Below, one piece after another: positions 8,656 through 17,895 of a stretch of 64,000 bases of DNA. A program made the position numbers and the translations under genes. Source of the stretch: Pseudomonadota bacterium (GTDB taxonomy: Bacteria; Pseudomonadota; Alphaproteobacteria; Azospirillales; Azospirillaceae); contig JAFAFA010000114.1 of the NCBI GenBank assembly GCA_023423695.1, forward strand, positions 53,473 through 117,472, in the 5' to 3' direction. The notes under the pieces were generated by a model. That model saw nothing but the letters and a program-made list of their open reading frames with translations. It searched no databases and was not told the DNA's origin. Numbering within the stretch: the first letter of the stretch is position 1; each line of letters opens with the position of its first letter.

Positions 8656-9231
8656 TCACCGCAACACCTTCCTCAACACCTCCGCGGTCTCCACAACCGT
8701 CGCATACTCGCCGTCCATATTGGCGAGCGACAGGTCGTGTACCTCGTCCGCGGTGCGCAACCTTCCCGACCGATCCAACTTGGCGAAGGTGAAGCAGGCG
8801 TCGGCGACCAGACGCACGTCGTAGCCCAGGTTGCCGGCCATCCGCACCGTCGCCTCGACGCTGTTGTTGGTGATGACGCCGGCCACCACCAGCGTGCCGA
8901 TGCCGCGGCCGCGCAGCCACTCGTCAAGGCGCGTGCCGATGAAGGCGCTGTTCACCGCCTTGCCGATCACCGTTTCGCCCGGAAGCGGCATGGCCTCCTC
9001 CTTGAAGGCATGGCCGGGTCCGCCGGGACGATAGGTGGAGGCCGGGTCGGTCGAATCATGGCGAATATGGACCACAGGCCGACCGTCCCGCCGCCAAGCG
9101 GCCAGCAAGGCTGCAACGTTGGCTTCGGCCTGCGGGTTGTTGCGCGGTCCGAGGCGGCTCCAGCGCTGATCGTCGATGGCCTTTTGCAGGTCGACGATCA
9201 GCAGGGCGGCGTCATGGGGGAGCGATTCCAT
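8656..9231 (-). CDS. Isochorismatase-like (cysteine hydrolase fold) protein with Ser in place of Cys
   Basis: A 191-residue protein of the isochorismatase/nicotinamidase fold. Asp14 (LLIVDLQ) and Lys91 (GKAVNSAF) match the catalytic Asp and Lys. The nucleophile position, normally Cys in a TNxCV motif, is Ser124 here (TNNSVEAT). Such proteins may be non-thiol hydrolases, as isochorismatases proper are, or may have lost the amidase activity; the substrate is unknown. The ATG at 9231 has AGGA upstream; earlier in-frame starts at 9258 and 9315 lack a ribosome site. It is convergent with the dienelactone hydrolase gene and divergent from crcB. Confidence 0.8.
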   Translation of the reverse strand: MESLPHDAALLIVDLQKAIDDQRWSRLGPRNNPQAEANVAALLAAWRRDGRPVVHIRHDSTDPASTYRPGGPGHAFKEEAMPLPGETVIGKAVNSAFIGTRLDEWLRGRGIGTLVVAGVITNNSVEATVRMAGNLGYDVRLVADACFTFAKLDRSGRLRTADEVHDLSLANMDGEYATVVETAEVLRKVLR

Positions 9232-9340
9232 GCCGACGATCCTGCCGCCATTGTCCATCGCGTGACAAGTGGCACGGTTTCTGGCTCTAATCCGGCGCTC
9301 GATCCCCACTCCCACCGTCCTGCGCTGAACCGGAGGCGCC

Positions 9341-9741
9341 GTGCTCGCATCTCCCCTTTCCTTGCTTGCCGTTGCCGTCGGTGGCGCCGCCGGATCGGTG
9401 GCGCGCTATCTGATGCTGTTGGCGGTCATGCAGTGGGTCGGCACCCGGTTCCCGGTGGGGACGATCATCGTCAACGTGATCGGCTGCACGGTGATGGGCA
9501 TGCTGTCGGAACTGGCGGCGCTGACATGGTCGCCGTCGCCGGAACTGCGGGCCCTGCTGCTGGTCGGCGTGCTCGGCGGCTTCACCACCTTCTCCTCCTT
9601 CACGCTGGACATCGGCGTTCTCGTCGCCCGTGACGAGTTCGCCGCGGCGGCGGGATACTTCCTCGCCTCGACGCTGTTCAGCGTGGTGGGCTTCTTTGCC
9701 GGCCTGTGGGCCGTGCGTTCTCTTGTTTCGGTGTCCCTCTG

Positions 9742-9742
<1 letters not shown>
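9341..9742 (+). CDS. crcB: Fluoride exporter CrcB/Fluc
   Basis: A 133-residue inner-membrane fluoride channel with four transmembrane helices, working as a dual-topology dimer. The family motifs are present: GGAAGSVARY near the N-terminus, the pore Asn in IIVNVIGC, and GGFTTFSSF in the third helix with the Phe-box residues. The GTG start follows CCGGAGGCGCC. I see no fluoride riboswitch just upstream. The stop overlaps the next start (TGATG), so the pseudouridine synthase gene is probably coupled. Confidence 0.95.
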
Positions 9743-10805
<1,063 letters not shown>

Positions 10806-10806
<1 letters not shown>

Positions 10807-11480
10807 TGGCGTTACCGCTGCGTCTCGCCCTGTTCGATTGTGACGGCACCCTGGTCGACAGCCAGTTCGCGATCATCGACGCCATGACGCAGGCCTGGGC
10901 CGAGCATGGTCTGGGCGAACCCGACCCGTTGGAGGTTCGCCGCATGGTCGGGCTGTCGCTGGTGGAGGCGGTGGCCCTGCTGCTGCCGACACACGACGCC
11001 GAGACCCATGTCGCGGTGGCCGAGAGCTACAAGCGCGCCTTCTCCGCCGCGCGCGGACGGGGCGAGGTGGACGAGCCGCTGTTTCCCGGCATCGTCGACA
11101 CGCTGGCGGCGCTGGAGGAGGCGGGCGTCCTGCTGGGCGTCGCGACCGGCAAGTCGCGCCGCGGGCTGGACGCGGTGCTGAAGGGGCACGGTCTGACCGG
11201 GCGCTTCGTCACGCTGCAGACCGCCGATGTCGGTCCTGGCAAGCCGAACCCGCACATGGTCCAGCGCGCACTGGCGGAGACCGGCGCGGAAGAGGCAGGC
11301 ACGGTTGTGATCGGCGACACGACCTACGACATTCAGATGGCCCGCAATGCGCGGGTGCGGTCGGTCGGCGTCTCCTGGGGGTATCATGCGGTGCCGGAGC
11401 TGGAGCGGGCCGGCGCGGACCGCATCGTCCACCGCGGGCGGGATGTCGCCACCGCGGTGCTGGAGCTTTTGGAAGGGTAA
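10806..11480 (+). CDS. HAD-superfamily hydrolase, phosphoglycolate phosphatase-like
   Basis: A 224-residue haloacid dehalogenase-type phosphatase. Motif I is FDCDGTLVD with the nucleophile Asp11 and acid/base Asp13, motif II is the Thr in GVATGKS, the Lys of motif III is in GKPNPHM, and motif IV is VIGDTTYD. A helical cap sits between motifs I and II (about residues 18-85), as in the Gph/PGPase group. The physiological phosphate ester is not known. The start overlaps the upstream stop (TGATG), and the ATP12 gene follows by 3 nt, so this is a four-gene coupled run from crcB. Confidence 0.88.
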
Positions 11481-11483
11481 GCG

Positions 11484-12179
11484 ATGAAGCGTTTCTACAA
11501 GGCGGCGGGGGTCGGCGAGACCGAGGGCGGTTTCCGGGTCGAGCTGGACGGCCGTCCGGTGCGCAGCCCGGCCAAGGCGCCGCTGGTCTTCCCCAGCCGG
11601 CCGCTGGCCCAGGGCGTGGCGGAGGAATGGGCGGCGCAGGGCGACCAGATCGACGCCCATTCCATGCCGCTGATGCAGCTGTCCAGCACCGCCGTCGACC
11701 TGATCCCGGCCAAGCGTCCGGACATCGTCCAGGCCATCAGCGCCTATGCCGGCACCGACCTGCTGTGCTACCGCGCCGAACATCCCCAGCCGCTGGTGGA
11801 CCGTCAGGCCCAGCTGTGGCAGCCGCTGCTGGATTGGGCGGCGCTGACCTATGACGCGCCGTTGCATGTCTGCGCCGGCCTGATGCCGAAACCGCAGCCG
11901 GAGGAGGCGCTGGCCGCCCTGCGCCGGGTGGTGGAGCGGACCGACGACTGGTACCTGTCGGCGCTGCAGACCACGACCGGCGTCTGCGGCTCGATCATCG
12001 TGGCGCTGGCCCTGCTGGAGGGCCGCATCGGTGCGGAGGAGGCCTTCGAGGTCTCGCAGTTGGACGAGACCTACCAGATCGAACAATGGGGTGAGGACGC
12101 CGAGGCCACGAAACGCCGCGCCAACGTGCGTGCGGAGATCGTGGCCTGCCGGCGGTTCGTCGATCTGCTGCGGGGGTGA
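11484..12179 (+). CDS. ATP12 family F1-ATPase assembly chaperone
   Basis: A 231-residue protein of the ATP12 family, which in mitochondria binds the F1 alpha subunit and prevents its aggregation before assembly. Alphaproteobacterial homologues are common. The sequence starts MKRFYK with the N-terminal beta domain (VELDGRPVRSPAK), followed by the helical domain with PLMQLSSTAVD, DLLCYRAEHP and the conserved SQLDETYQIEQWGEDAEA segment at residues about 190-210. Length fits the bacterial family. The gene is last in the crcB-led run and ends just before a palindromic repeat. Confidence 0.9.
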   Translation: MKRFYKAAGVGETEGGFRVELDGRPVRSPAKAPLVFPSRPLAQGVAEEWAAQGDQIDAHSMPLMQLSSTAVDLIPAKRPDIVQAISAYAGTDLLCYRAEHPQPLVDRQAQLWQPLLDWAALTYDAPLHVCAGLMPKPQPEEALAALRRVVERTDDWYLSALQTTTGVCGSIIVALALLEGRIGAEEAFEVSQLDETYQIEQWGEDAEATKRRANVRAEIVACRRFVDLLRG

Positions 12180-12195
12180 GGCGCTGGGGTGGATG

Positions 12196-12320
12196 CCCCC
12201 TCCCTCCCACGGCTTTGCCGCGGGTCCCTCCCTCCCCCGCCTGCGGCAGGAGAGGGAGGATTCGCGATGCGGCGGCAGTTCCCTCTCCCACCGAAGGTGG
12301 GGGAGGGTTAGGGAGGGGGC
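12196..12320. repeat. Dispersed GC-rich palindromic repeat, copy 2
   Basis: The element opens CCCCCTCCCTCCC and closes with GTGGGGGAGGGTTAGGGAGGGGG. It has internal small hairpins (CGCCTGCGGCAGG, and CCACCGAAGGTGG) and the shared core GCGGCAGTTCCCTCTCCC. It sits between the convergent ATP12 and PRC-barrel genes and may serve both as transcription terminator. Confidence 0.75.
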
Positions 12321-12331
12321 TCTGAACTGCG

Positions 12332-12904
12332 TTACTTCGCCGTGCTGCTGCCGGTGGTGCCCATCGAACCACCGGTCGGGGCGGCGCCCGGCGCCATCTT
12401 CTCGTCCTCGGCCGGCTTCCGGTTCTTGTTCAGCGACGTCATGGTGTCGTCGTACTTGAATTCCGGCATCGCCTTGACGTCGTCGCGGCTCATGCCGGCG
12501 AGGTTCAGGCGGTTGTTCTGCGAATCCCAGTTGGCGGCGGTGTAGTCGACCGCGACCTGCTTCTCGCCGATGCCGAGGAAGCCGCCGGAGCTGATCACCA
12601 GCTGCTTGGCTTGGCCGTTGGCGTCGAGGATGACATCGTCGACCTCGCCGATCTTGTCGTTGTCGCGGCCGTAGACGTTCTTGCCGATCAACTCCTCGGC
12701 GCTGGCCAGCTGACCGCCCGTGGCGCCAGCGGCTGCCTTGCTACCGGCCGTGCTGCCGGTGGTGGCGCTGTCCGGCGCGGCGGTGTTCGACATGCTGGAG
12801 GTCGACGAGGACGGGTTGCCCACGGTCGGCGAGGTGGTCTGCGCAACGGCGGCACCGGAGAGCAAAGCCAGCGTGGCAGCGGTGGCGATCAGGGTGCGAC
12901 GCAT
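12332..12904 (-). CDS. Exported PRC-barrel domain protein
   Basis: A 190-residue protein with an N-terminal signal peptide (MRRTLIATAATLALLSGAAVAQ), a Ser/Thr/Gly-rich linker (about residues 23-65) and a PRC-barrel domain (about 66-140; IGKNVYGRDNDKIGEVDDVIL and VAVDYTAANW). The tail is again Gly/Ser/Thr-rich. PRC-barrel proteins bind diverse partners; exported forms are often linked to stress or envelope functions, but nothing here proves a role. The ATG at 12904 is preceded by AAAGGAG; an upstream in-frame start at 12955 would spoil the signal peptide. Confidence 0.85.
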   Translation of the reverse strand: MRRTLIATAATLALLSGAAVAQTTSPTVGNPSSSTSSMSNTAAPDSATTGSTAGSKAAAGATGGQLASAEELIGKNVYGRDNDKIGEVDDVILDANGQAKQLVISSGGFLGIGEKQVAVDYTAANWDSQNNRLNLAGMSRDDVKAMPEFKYDDTMTSLNKNRKPAEDEKMAPGAAPTGGSMGTTGSSTAK

Positions 12905-12998
12905 GGGGTGGCTCCTTTGTCGTTGTGTCGAAGGACACCGGTACAACAGGCGCAAACCCCATTTGATTTCACCTTCCGTGAACTCTTTCGGTGTGGGG

Positions 12999-13940
12999 CT
13001 AGCCTTTGGTGGTAGCGTCCCACCCCGGTTCCTGCGGTGTCAGCGTCGCCGGACCAGCCTGGAACGAAAGCCCGTTTTCGGCCGCGCGCTGCACCTCCTC
13101 CAGCCGCAGCAGGGCGAGCGCCGCGCCGCCGCGGACGCTGCGGATCTCCCCGGCCTCCTTGCCGTCCAGCGTCACCGGGGTGCCGGGCTCCGGCATCGGG
13201 CCGTCGATGGTGGCTGGGAACAGTTTCTTCCTGATCAGGGCGCGGTATTTGGTGCGGGCGGTCAGCTCCTGCCCCATGTAGCAGCCCTTGTCCCAGGAGA
13301 TGGCGTTCAGCGCGTCCATCCGGTTCTCCAGGGGAATCGACTTCTCCGGGATCAGGTCATTGGTGCCGTCCGGCACGCCCAACGACAGGCGGAGGCGGTC
13401 GTACTCCGCGGCATCCCGTCGCACCAGCCCGGCGGCCTCCAGCGCTGCAATGCCGTCCACCGGCCCTTCCATCGGCAGGAACAGGCGTGCGCCCAGCGCC
13501 GGCAGGCGGGGGTCGGTGAAGGCGACCCCGCCGCCGAAGGGGCGTGCCGCCCCCGGCTCCGCCGGCAGTCCCAGCGCCGCCAGCGCCCCGTCTCCGAAAG
13601 CCACGGCGACGTGCAGCGCCTCGGCCCGGTCCTCCAGCGCGATCTTCGAGCGCAGCTTGTACATCTTCAGCCGGCGCAGCAGGTCGGCGCGTCGGTCCGT
13701 TTCCGGATCGAGCAGAAGGGCCGCAGACGAATCCGCACCCGGCTCGACGGCATCCGACTCGACGACGGTGAAATCATGCAGGAACTTGCCCTGCGGGGTC
13801 AGGAACAGGGCATAGGCGGCATGGTCGGGGGTGACGCGCAGCATGTCGTTGGACACCAGCCCCTGCAGGAAGGCCTTGCGGTCCTCCCCCGTCACCGCCA
13901 CCACGCTGCGCCGGTCCAGCACCGCATAACCCGCCGACAT
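12999..13940 (-). CDS. ygfZ: YgfZ/GcvT-family folate-binding protein
   Basis: A 313-residue protein of the YgfZ (IBA57-like) family, which uses tetrahydrofolate and helps maintain or repair iron-sulfur clusters in enzymes such as MiaB. The diagnostic motif KGCYMGQE is present, with its Cys at residue 220, and the N-terminal GEDRKAFLQGLVSND stretch is typical. The ATG at 13940 has GGAGGCAAGG directly before it; longer in-frame starts upstream are not supported. It is transcribed away from the BMP-type ABC transporter operon across a ~280-nt divergent region. Confidence 0.9.
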   Translation of the reverse strand: MSAGYAVLDRRSVVAVTGEDRKAFLQGLVSNDMLRVTPDHAAYALFLTPQGKFLHDFTVVESDAVEPGADSSAALLLDPETDRRADLLRRLKMYKLRSKIALEDRAEALHVAVAFGDGALAALGLPAEPGAARPFGGGVAFTDPRLPALGARLFLPMEGPVDGIAALEAAGLVRRDAAEYDRLRLSLGVPDGTNDLIPEKSIPLENRMDALNAISWDKGCYMGQELTARTKYRALIRKKLFPATIDGPMPEPGTPVTLDGKEAGEIRSVRGGAALALLRLEEVQRAAENGLSFQAGPATLTPQEPGWDATTKG

Positions 13941-14126
13941 CCTTGCCTCCACCCTGTCCGAACGGCTGAACTGCCGACCGCCTGGAGTGTTGGTCCGAAA
14001 GGGCCGGCTGGCAAGGGCTTGCCGCATCGCAACAGCCCCCCCGGGCGAAAGGCTGGGTTGCCGCCACGGACTGTGGCATGATGACCGAAGCGGCAAATGC
14101 ATTGCCTATAGGCAGAGGATCGGTTG

Positions 14127-14155
14127 TTGACGGCCGGTGGTGCCACCGGATTACT
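14127..14155 (+). promoter_or_regulatory. Candidate promoter with an inverted repeat between -35 and -10
   Basis: TTGACG (14127-14132), a 17-nt spacer, and ATTACT (14150-14155). The spacer holds the inverted repeat CCGGTGG (14134-14140) / CCACCGG (14143-14149), a place where a repressor would block polymerase. The -10 is weak, so this is a moderate-to-low confidence call. Confidence 0.35.
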
Positions 14156-14223
14156 CTGTTGGTAGCGGTGGCACGGCTTTGGCATTGCCATGCAGGTTTG
14201 ACCTTATCCCGGATTGCCCTTCC

Positions 14224-15801
14224 TTGCCTTCGCACGCCGAGACCTTTCCCCCGGACGCTTCGCCGCCCCGCCTGGAGCTGCGCGGCATCACCAAGCGATT
14301 CCCCGGATGCCTCGCCAACGACCATGTCGATCTCGTCCTCCAGCCGGGCGAGATCCATGCGCTGCTGGGTGAGAACGGCGCCGGCAAATCCACCCTGGTC
14401 AAGATGATCTACGGGGTGCTGCACCCCGACGCCGGAACCATGCTGTGGCAGGGGGTGGAGACCACGGTCCCCGATCCGGCCGGCGCCCGGCGGCTGGGCA
14501 TCGGCATGGTGTTCCAGCATTTCTCGCTGTTCGACACGCTGACGGTGACGGAGAACATCGCGCTCGGTCTGGACGATGCCGGCCGGATGGACGAGTTGGC
14601 CGACCGCATCCGCAGCGTGTCCGAGCGCTATGGCCTTGCGCTCGACCCCGAACGCCATGTCTTCCACCTGTCGGTGGGCGAGCGGCAGCGCGTGGAGATC
14701 GTGCGCTGCCTGTTGCAGGACCCGAAGCTGCTGATCATGGACGAGCCGACCTCGGTCCTGACGCCGCAGGAGGCCGCCAAGCTGTTCGAGACGCTGCGTG
14801 TCCTGGCGGCGGAGGGCTGCACGATCCTCTACATCTCGCACAAGCTGGAGGAGATCCGCGCGCTGTGCAGCCGCGCCACCGTCCTGCGCGCCGGCAAGGT
14901 GGTGGGCGCCACCGACCCGCGGCAGGAGACCGCGCGCAGCCTTGCCGAGATGATGATGGGGGCGGAGCTGTCCACGCCCGAACGGCTGCCGCAGGGTGCG
15001 GCCGGGGCCGCGCGCCTGTCGGTGCGCCACCTGTCCACCACCTCCGACAATCCCTTCGCCACCAACCTGAAGGACGTCAGTTTCGAGGTGCGGGCGGGCG
15101 AAATTCTGGGCATCGCCGGCGTCGCCGGCAACGGGCAGGCGGAGCTGATGGCCGCGCTCAGCGGCGAGATGCTGATCGCCGACGCCGATGCCGTTGTGAT
15201 CGAGGGCACGTCGGCCGGCCATCTGGGGCCGCGTGCGCGCCGTTCGCTCGGTCTCGCCTTCGTGCCGGAGGAGCGGCTGGGCCGCGGCGCCGTGCCGGAA
15301 TTGAGCTTGTCGGAGAACGCGCTGCTGTCGGGCTATGCCCGCGAACCGCTGGTGCGTGGCGGCATGGTCCATTTCGGCCGGGCGCGGGCCTACGCCGAGA
15401 CCATCATCCGCGGCTTCAACGTGGTCGCCCACGGCCACCGGGCGGAGGCGCGCTCGCTGTCGGGCGGCAACCTGCAGAAATTCATCATCGGCCGCGAAAT
15501 CCTGCAGAAACCCAAGCTGCTGGTCGTCGGCCAGCCGACCTGGGGCGTCGATGCCGGAGCCGCGGCGGCGATCCACAAGGCGCTGATCGGGCTGGCCCGC
15601 TCGGGCGCCGCGGTTCTGGTCATCAGCCAGGATCTGGACGAGCTGTTCGTGCTGAGCGACCGGATTTCCGTGCTGTTCCACGGTCGCCTGTCCGACAGCC
15701 GGCCGACGCACGAGACGACGGTGGAACGCATCGGCCTGCTGATGGGTGGCCTGTTCGGCACGCCGCCGGACGAAGACGGGGAGATCACGCGTGCGGTCTG
15801 A
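14224..15801 (+). CDS. BMP-type ABC transporter, double ATP-binding subunit
   Basis: About 525 residues with two fused ABC domains, the energy subunit of a BMP/RbsA-like importer. The first domain is complete: Walker A GENGAGKST (49-57), signature LSVGERQRVEI, Walker B LLIMDEPTSVLT. The second is degenerate in the usual way for this family: its Walker A is GVAGNGQAEL, and the Walker B Glu is Gln (VVGQPTWGVD); its signature LSGGNLQKF is kept. The start is uncertain: TTG at 14224 gives the family's normal N-terminus but has no clear ribosome site, and a GTG at 14137 lies inside the candidate promoter. The substrate is probably a nucleoside or purine, judged from the BMP binding protein. Confidence 0.88.
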   Translation: MPSHAETFPPDASPPRLELRGITKRFPGCLANDHVDLVLQPGEIHALLGENGAGKSTLVKMIYGVLHPDAGTMLWQGVETTVPDPAGARRLGIGMVFQHFSLFDTLTVTENIALGLDDAGRMDELADRIRSVSERYGLALDPERHVFHLSVGERQRVEIVRCLLQDPKLLIMDEPTSVLTPQEAAKLFETLRVLAAEGCTILYISHKLEEIRALCSRATVLRAGKVVGATDPRQETARSLAEMMMGAELSTPERLPQGAAGAARLSVRHLSTTSDNPFATNLKDVSFEVRAGEILGIAGVAGNGQAELMAALSGEMLIADADAVVIEGTSAGHLGPRARRSLGLAFVPEERLGRGAVPELSLSENALLSGYAREPLVRGGMVHFGRARAYAETIIRGFNVVAHGHRAEARSLSGGNLQKFIIGREILQKPKLLVVGQPTWGVDAGAAAAIHKALIGLARSGAAVLVISQDLDELFVLSDRISVLFHGRLSDSRPTHETTVERIGLLMGGLFGTPPDEDGEITRAV

Positions 15802-15828
15802 TGGTTTCTTGATTGCCGGAGACGCCGC

Positions 15829-16905
15829 ATGAGCCTCATCCGTTTGGAACCGCGTGGGCAGGCGTCGAAGACCATGGTCTACGTCACGCCGCTGCTGGCG
15901 GTGGCGCTGACCCTGCTCAGCGGCTTCATCCTGTTCCTGGCGATGGGATTCGATCCCGTCAAGGCGCTCCATGCCTTCTTCATCGCGCCGCTGACCTCGG
16001 TGCGCGGGCTGGGCGAACTGGTGGTGAAGGCGACCCCGCTGGTGCTGTGCGCCGTCGGTCTCGCCATCGGCTTCCGCGCCAATGTCTGGAACATCGGGGC
16101 CGAAGGTCAGCTGACGCTGGGCGCCATCACCGGCGGCGGGCTGGCGCTGGCCTTCTATGGCGAGGGCGGCTGGTGGCTGCTGCCGCTGATGGTGATCGGC
16201 GGCGCGGCGGGCGGTGCGGTCTGGGCGGCGGTTCCGGCCTTCCTGCGGCTGCGCTTCAACGCCAGCGAGATCCTGACCAGCCTCATGCTGAACTACGTGG
16301 CGCTGCTGCTGCTGAACTATCTGGTCCACGGCCCCTACCGCGACCCCGACGGCTTCGCCTTCCCGGAGTCGCGCCTGTTCGAATCGGATGCCGTGCTGCC
16401 GATCCTGTGGGCGGGCACCCGCGTCCATCTGGGCGCGCTGTTCGCTCTGCTGGCGGTGGCGGGCGGCTGGCTGCTGATCGCGCGGACCTTCATCGGCTTC
16501 CAGATCAAGGTGATCGGCCTGACCCCGGCCGCCGCCGGCTATGCCGGATTCGACCAGAAGCGGATCGTCTGGCTGGCCCTGCTGCTGTCCGGCGCGCTGG
16601 CCGGCATCGCCGGCATGGGCGAGGTCGCCGGCCCGATCGGGCAGGTCACCGCCAGCATTTCGCCGGGCTACGGCTATACCGCCATCATCGTCGCCTTCCT
16701 GGGCCGCCTGCATCCGGTCGGCATCCTGCTGGCGGCGCTGCTGATGGCGCTGTCCTTCATCGGCGGCGAGGCGGCGCAGATCGCCATGGGCCTGCCCAAG
16801 GCCATCACCGGAGTGTTCCAGGGCATGCTTCTGTTCTTCCTGCTGGCGAGCGACGTGCTGATCCGCTACCGGGTCCGCTTCGGGGCGCGGAGGGCGGTGG
16901 CATGA
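15829..16905 (+). CDS. BMP-type ABC transporter permease 1
   Basis: A 358-residue inner-membrane permease of the branched-chain amino acid/ribose class as found in nucleoside (NupP/YufP-type) importers. It has about ten hydrophobic helices. Family landmarks are KATPLVLCAVGLAIGFRANVWNIGAEGQ near residues 64-91 and NASEILTSLMLNY near 144-156. It lies 27 nt after the ATPase gene and its stop overlaps the second permease by 4 nt. The two permeases should form the heterodimeric channel. Confidence 0.92.
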   Translation: MSLIRLEPRGQASKTMVYVTPLLAVALTLLSGFILFLAMGFDPVKALHAFFIAPLTSVRGLGELVVKATPLVLCAVGLAIGFRANVWNIGAEGQLTLGAITGGGLALAFYGEGGWWLLPLMVIGGAAGGAVWAAVPAFLRLRFNASEILTSLMLNYVALLLLNYLVHGPYRDPDGFAFPESRLFESDAVLPILWAGTRVHLGALFALLAVAGGWLLIARTFIGFQIKVIGLTPAAAGYAGFDQKRIVWLALLLSGALAGIAGMGEVAGPIGQVTASISPGYGYTAIIVAFLGRLHPVGILLAALLMALSFIGGEAAQIAMGLPKAITGVFQGMLLFFLLASDVLIRYRVRFGARRAVA

Positions 16906-17831
16906 GCGACTTCGCCCTGATCGGCCCGATTCTGGCCGCCATGTTCGCCGCGGCGACGCCGCTGCTGTTCGCCGCCCTGGGCGAACTGGTGGTCGAGAAG
17001 TCCGGCGTCCTCAACCTGGGTGTGGAAGGCATGATGCTGGTCGGCGCCGTCTGCGGCTTCGCCGTGACGATCCAGACCGGCAGCGCCGTCACCGGCTTCC
17101 TGGTTGCGGCGGTGGCCGGAGCCGCCACCGCCTCGCTGTTCGCCGTGCTGACCCTGTTCCTGCTGGCCAACCAGGTGGCGACCGGCCTGGCTCTCACCCT
17201 GTTCGGCGTCGGCCTGTCGGCGCTGATCGGGCAGGGCTTCGTCGGCATCCCGCTGGAAGGCCTGCCCAAGCTGTACATCCCCGGCCTGACCGAGCTGCCG
17301 GTGGTGGGGCAGGCGCTGTTCGGCCAGGACATCATGGTCTATCTGGCGGTCGCCGCCGTGCCGCTGGTCCACCTGTTCCTCTACCGCACCCGCGCCGGGC
17401 TGGTCCTGCGCGCGGTGGGGGAGAACCACACGGCAGCCCATGCGCTGGGTTACAAGGTGCTGCGCATCCGCTTCCTGGCGGTGCTGTTCGGCGGTGCCAT
17501 GGCTGGGCTAGGCGGCGCCTTTCTGTCGATGGACTACACGCCGATGTGGGCGGAGAACATGACGTCGGGACGCGGCTGGATCGCGCTGGCGCTGGTGGTC
17601 TTCGCCACTTGGAAGCCGGTGCGCGCCATGCTGGGCGCTTGGCTGTTCGGCGGCGTCACCATCCTGCAACTGCACGTTCAGGGGTTGGGAATCGACGTGC
17701 CGTCGCAGCTCTTGTCGATGCTGCCTTATCTGGCTACCGTCCTGGTCCTGGTGCTGATTTCGCGGGACGTCGCCCGCATCCGCCTGAACGCGCCGGCCTG
17801 TCTGGGAAAACTGTTTCATCCCGATGCTTGA
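16902..17831 (+). CDS. BMP-type ABC transporter permease 2
   Basis: A 309-residue inner-membrane permease, partner of the preceding one. It is shorter, with about eight to nine helices, and carries the family stretch LGELVVEKSGVLNLGVEGMM (residues about 25-45), then NQVATGLALTLFG and GRGWIALALVVFATW. The ATG at 16902 overlaps the upstream stop (ATGA). The binding-protein gene follows after 64 nt; that gap has a short ATATC/GATAT inverted repeat but no terminator. Confidence 0.92.
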   Translation: MSDFALIGPILAAMFAAATPLLFAALGELVVEKSGVLNLGVEGMMLVGAVCGFAVTIQTGSAVTGFLVAAVAGAATASLFAVLTLFLLANQVATGLALTLFGVGLSALIGQGFVGIPLEGLPKLYIPGLTELPVVGQALFGQDIMVYLAVAAVPLVHLFLYRTRAGLVLRAVGENHTAAHALGYKVLRIRFLAVLFGGAMAGLGGAFLSMDYTPMWAENMTSGRGWIALALVVFATWKPVRAMLGAWLFGGVTILQLHVQGLGIDVPSQLLSMLPYLATVLVLVLISRDVARIRLNAPACLGKLFHPDA

Positions 17832-17895
17832 CGCGTCGTTTTGAAATCGAAACAAAGCCCATATCACTGAGATATCAAGAACAAGGAGCTTCGAC

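Noticed and set aside
9301..9340. Fluoride riboswitch before crcB
   Set aside because: Only a short stretch separates it from the divergent gene and I cannot find the riboswitch core.
13774..16713. Very long open frame (979 codons) on the minus strand across ygfZ and the ABC transporter
   Set aside because: It is antisense to well-supported genes and its translation is rich in His, Arg, Gln and Asp, as expected for a reverse-frame shadow in GC-rich DNA.
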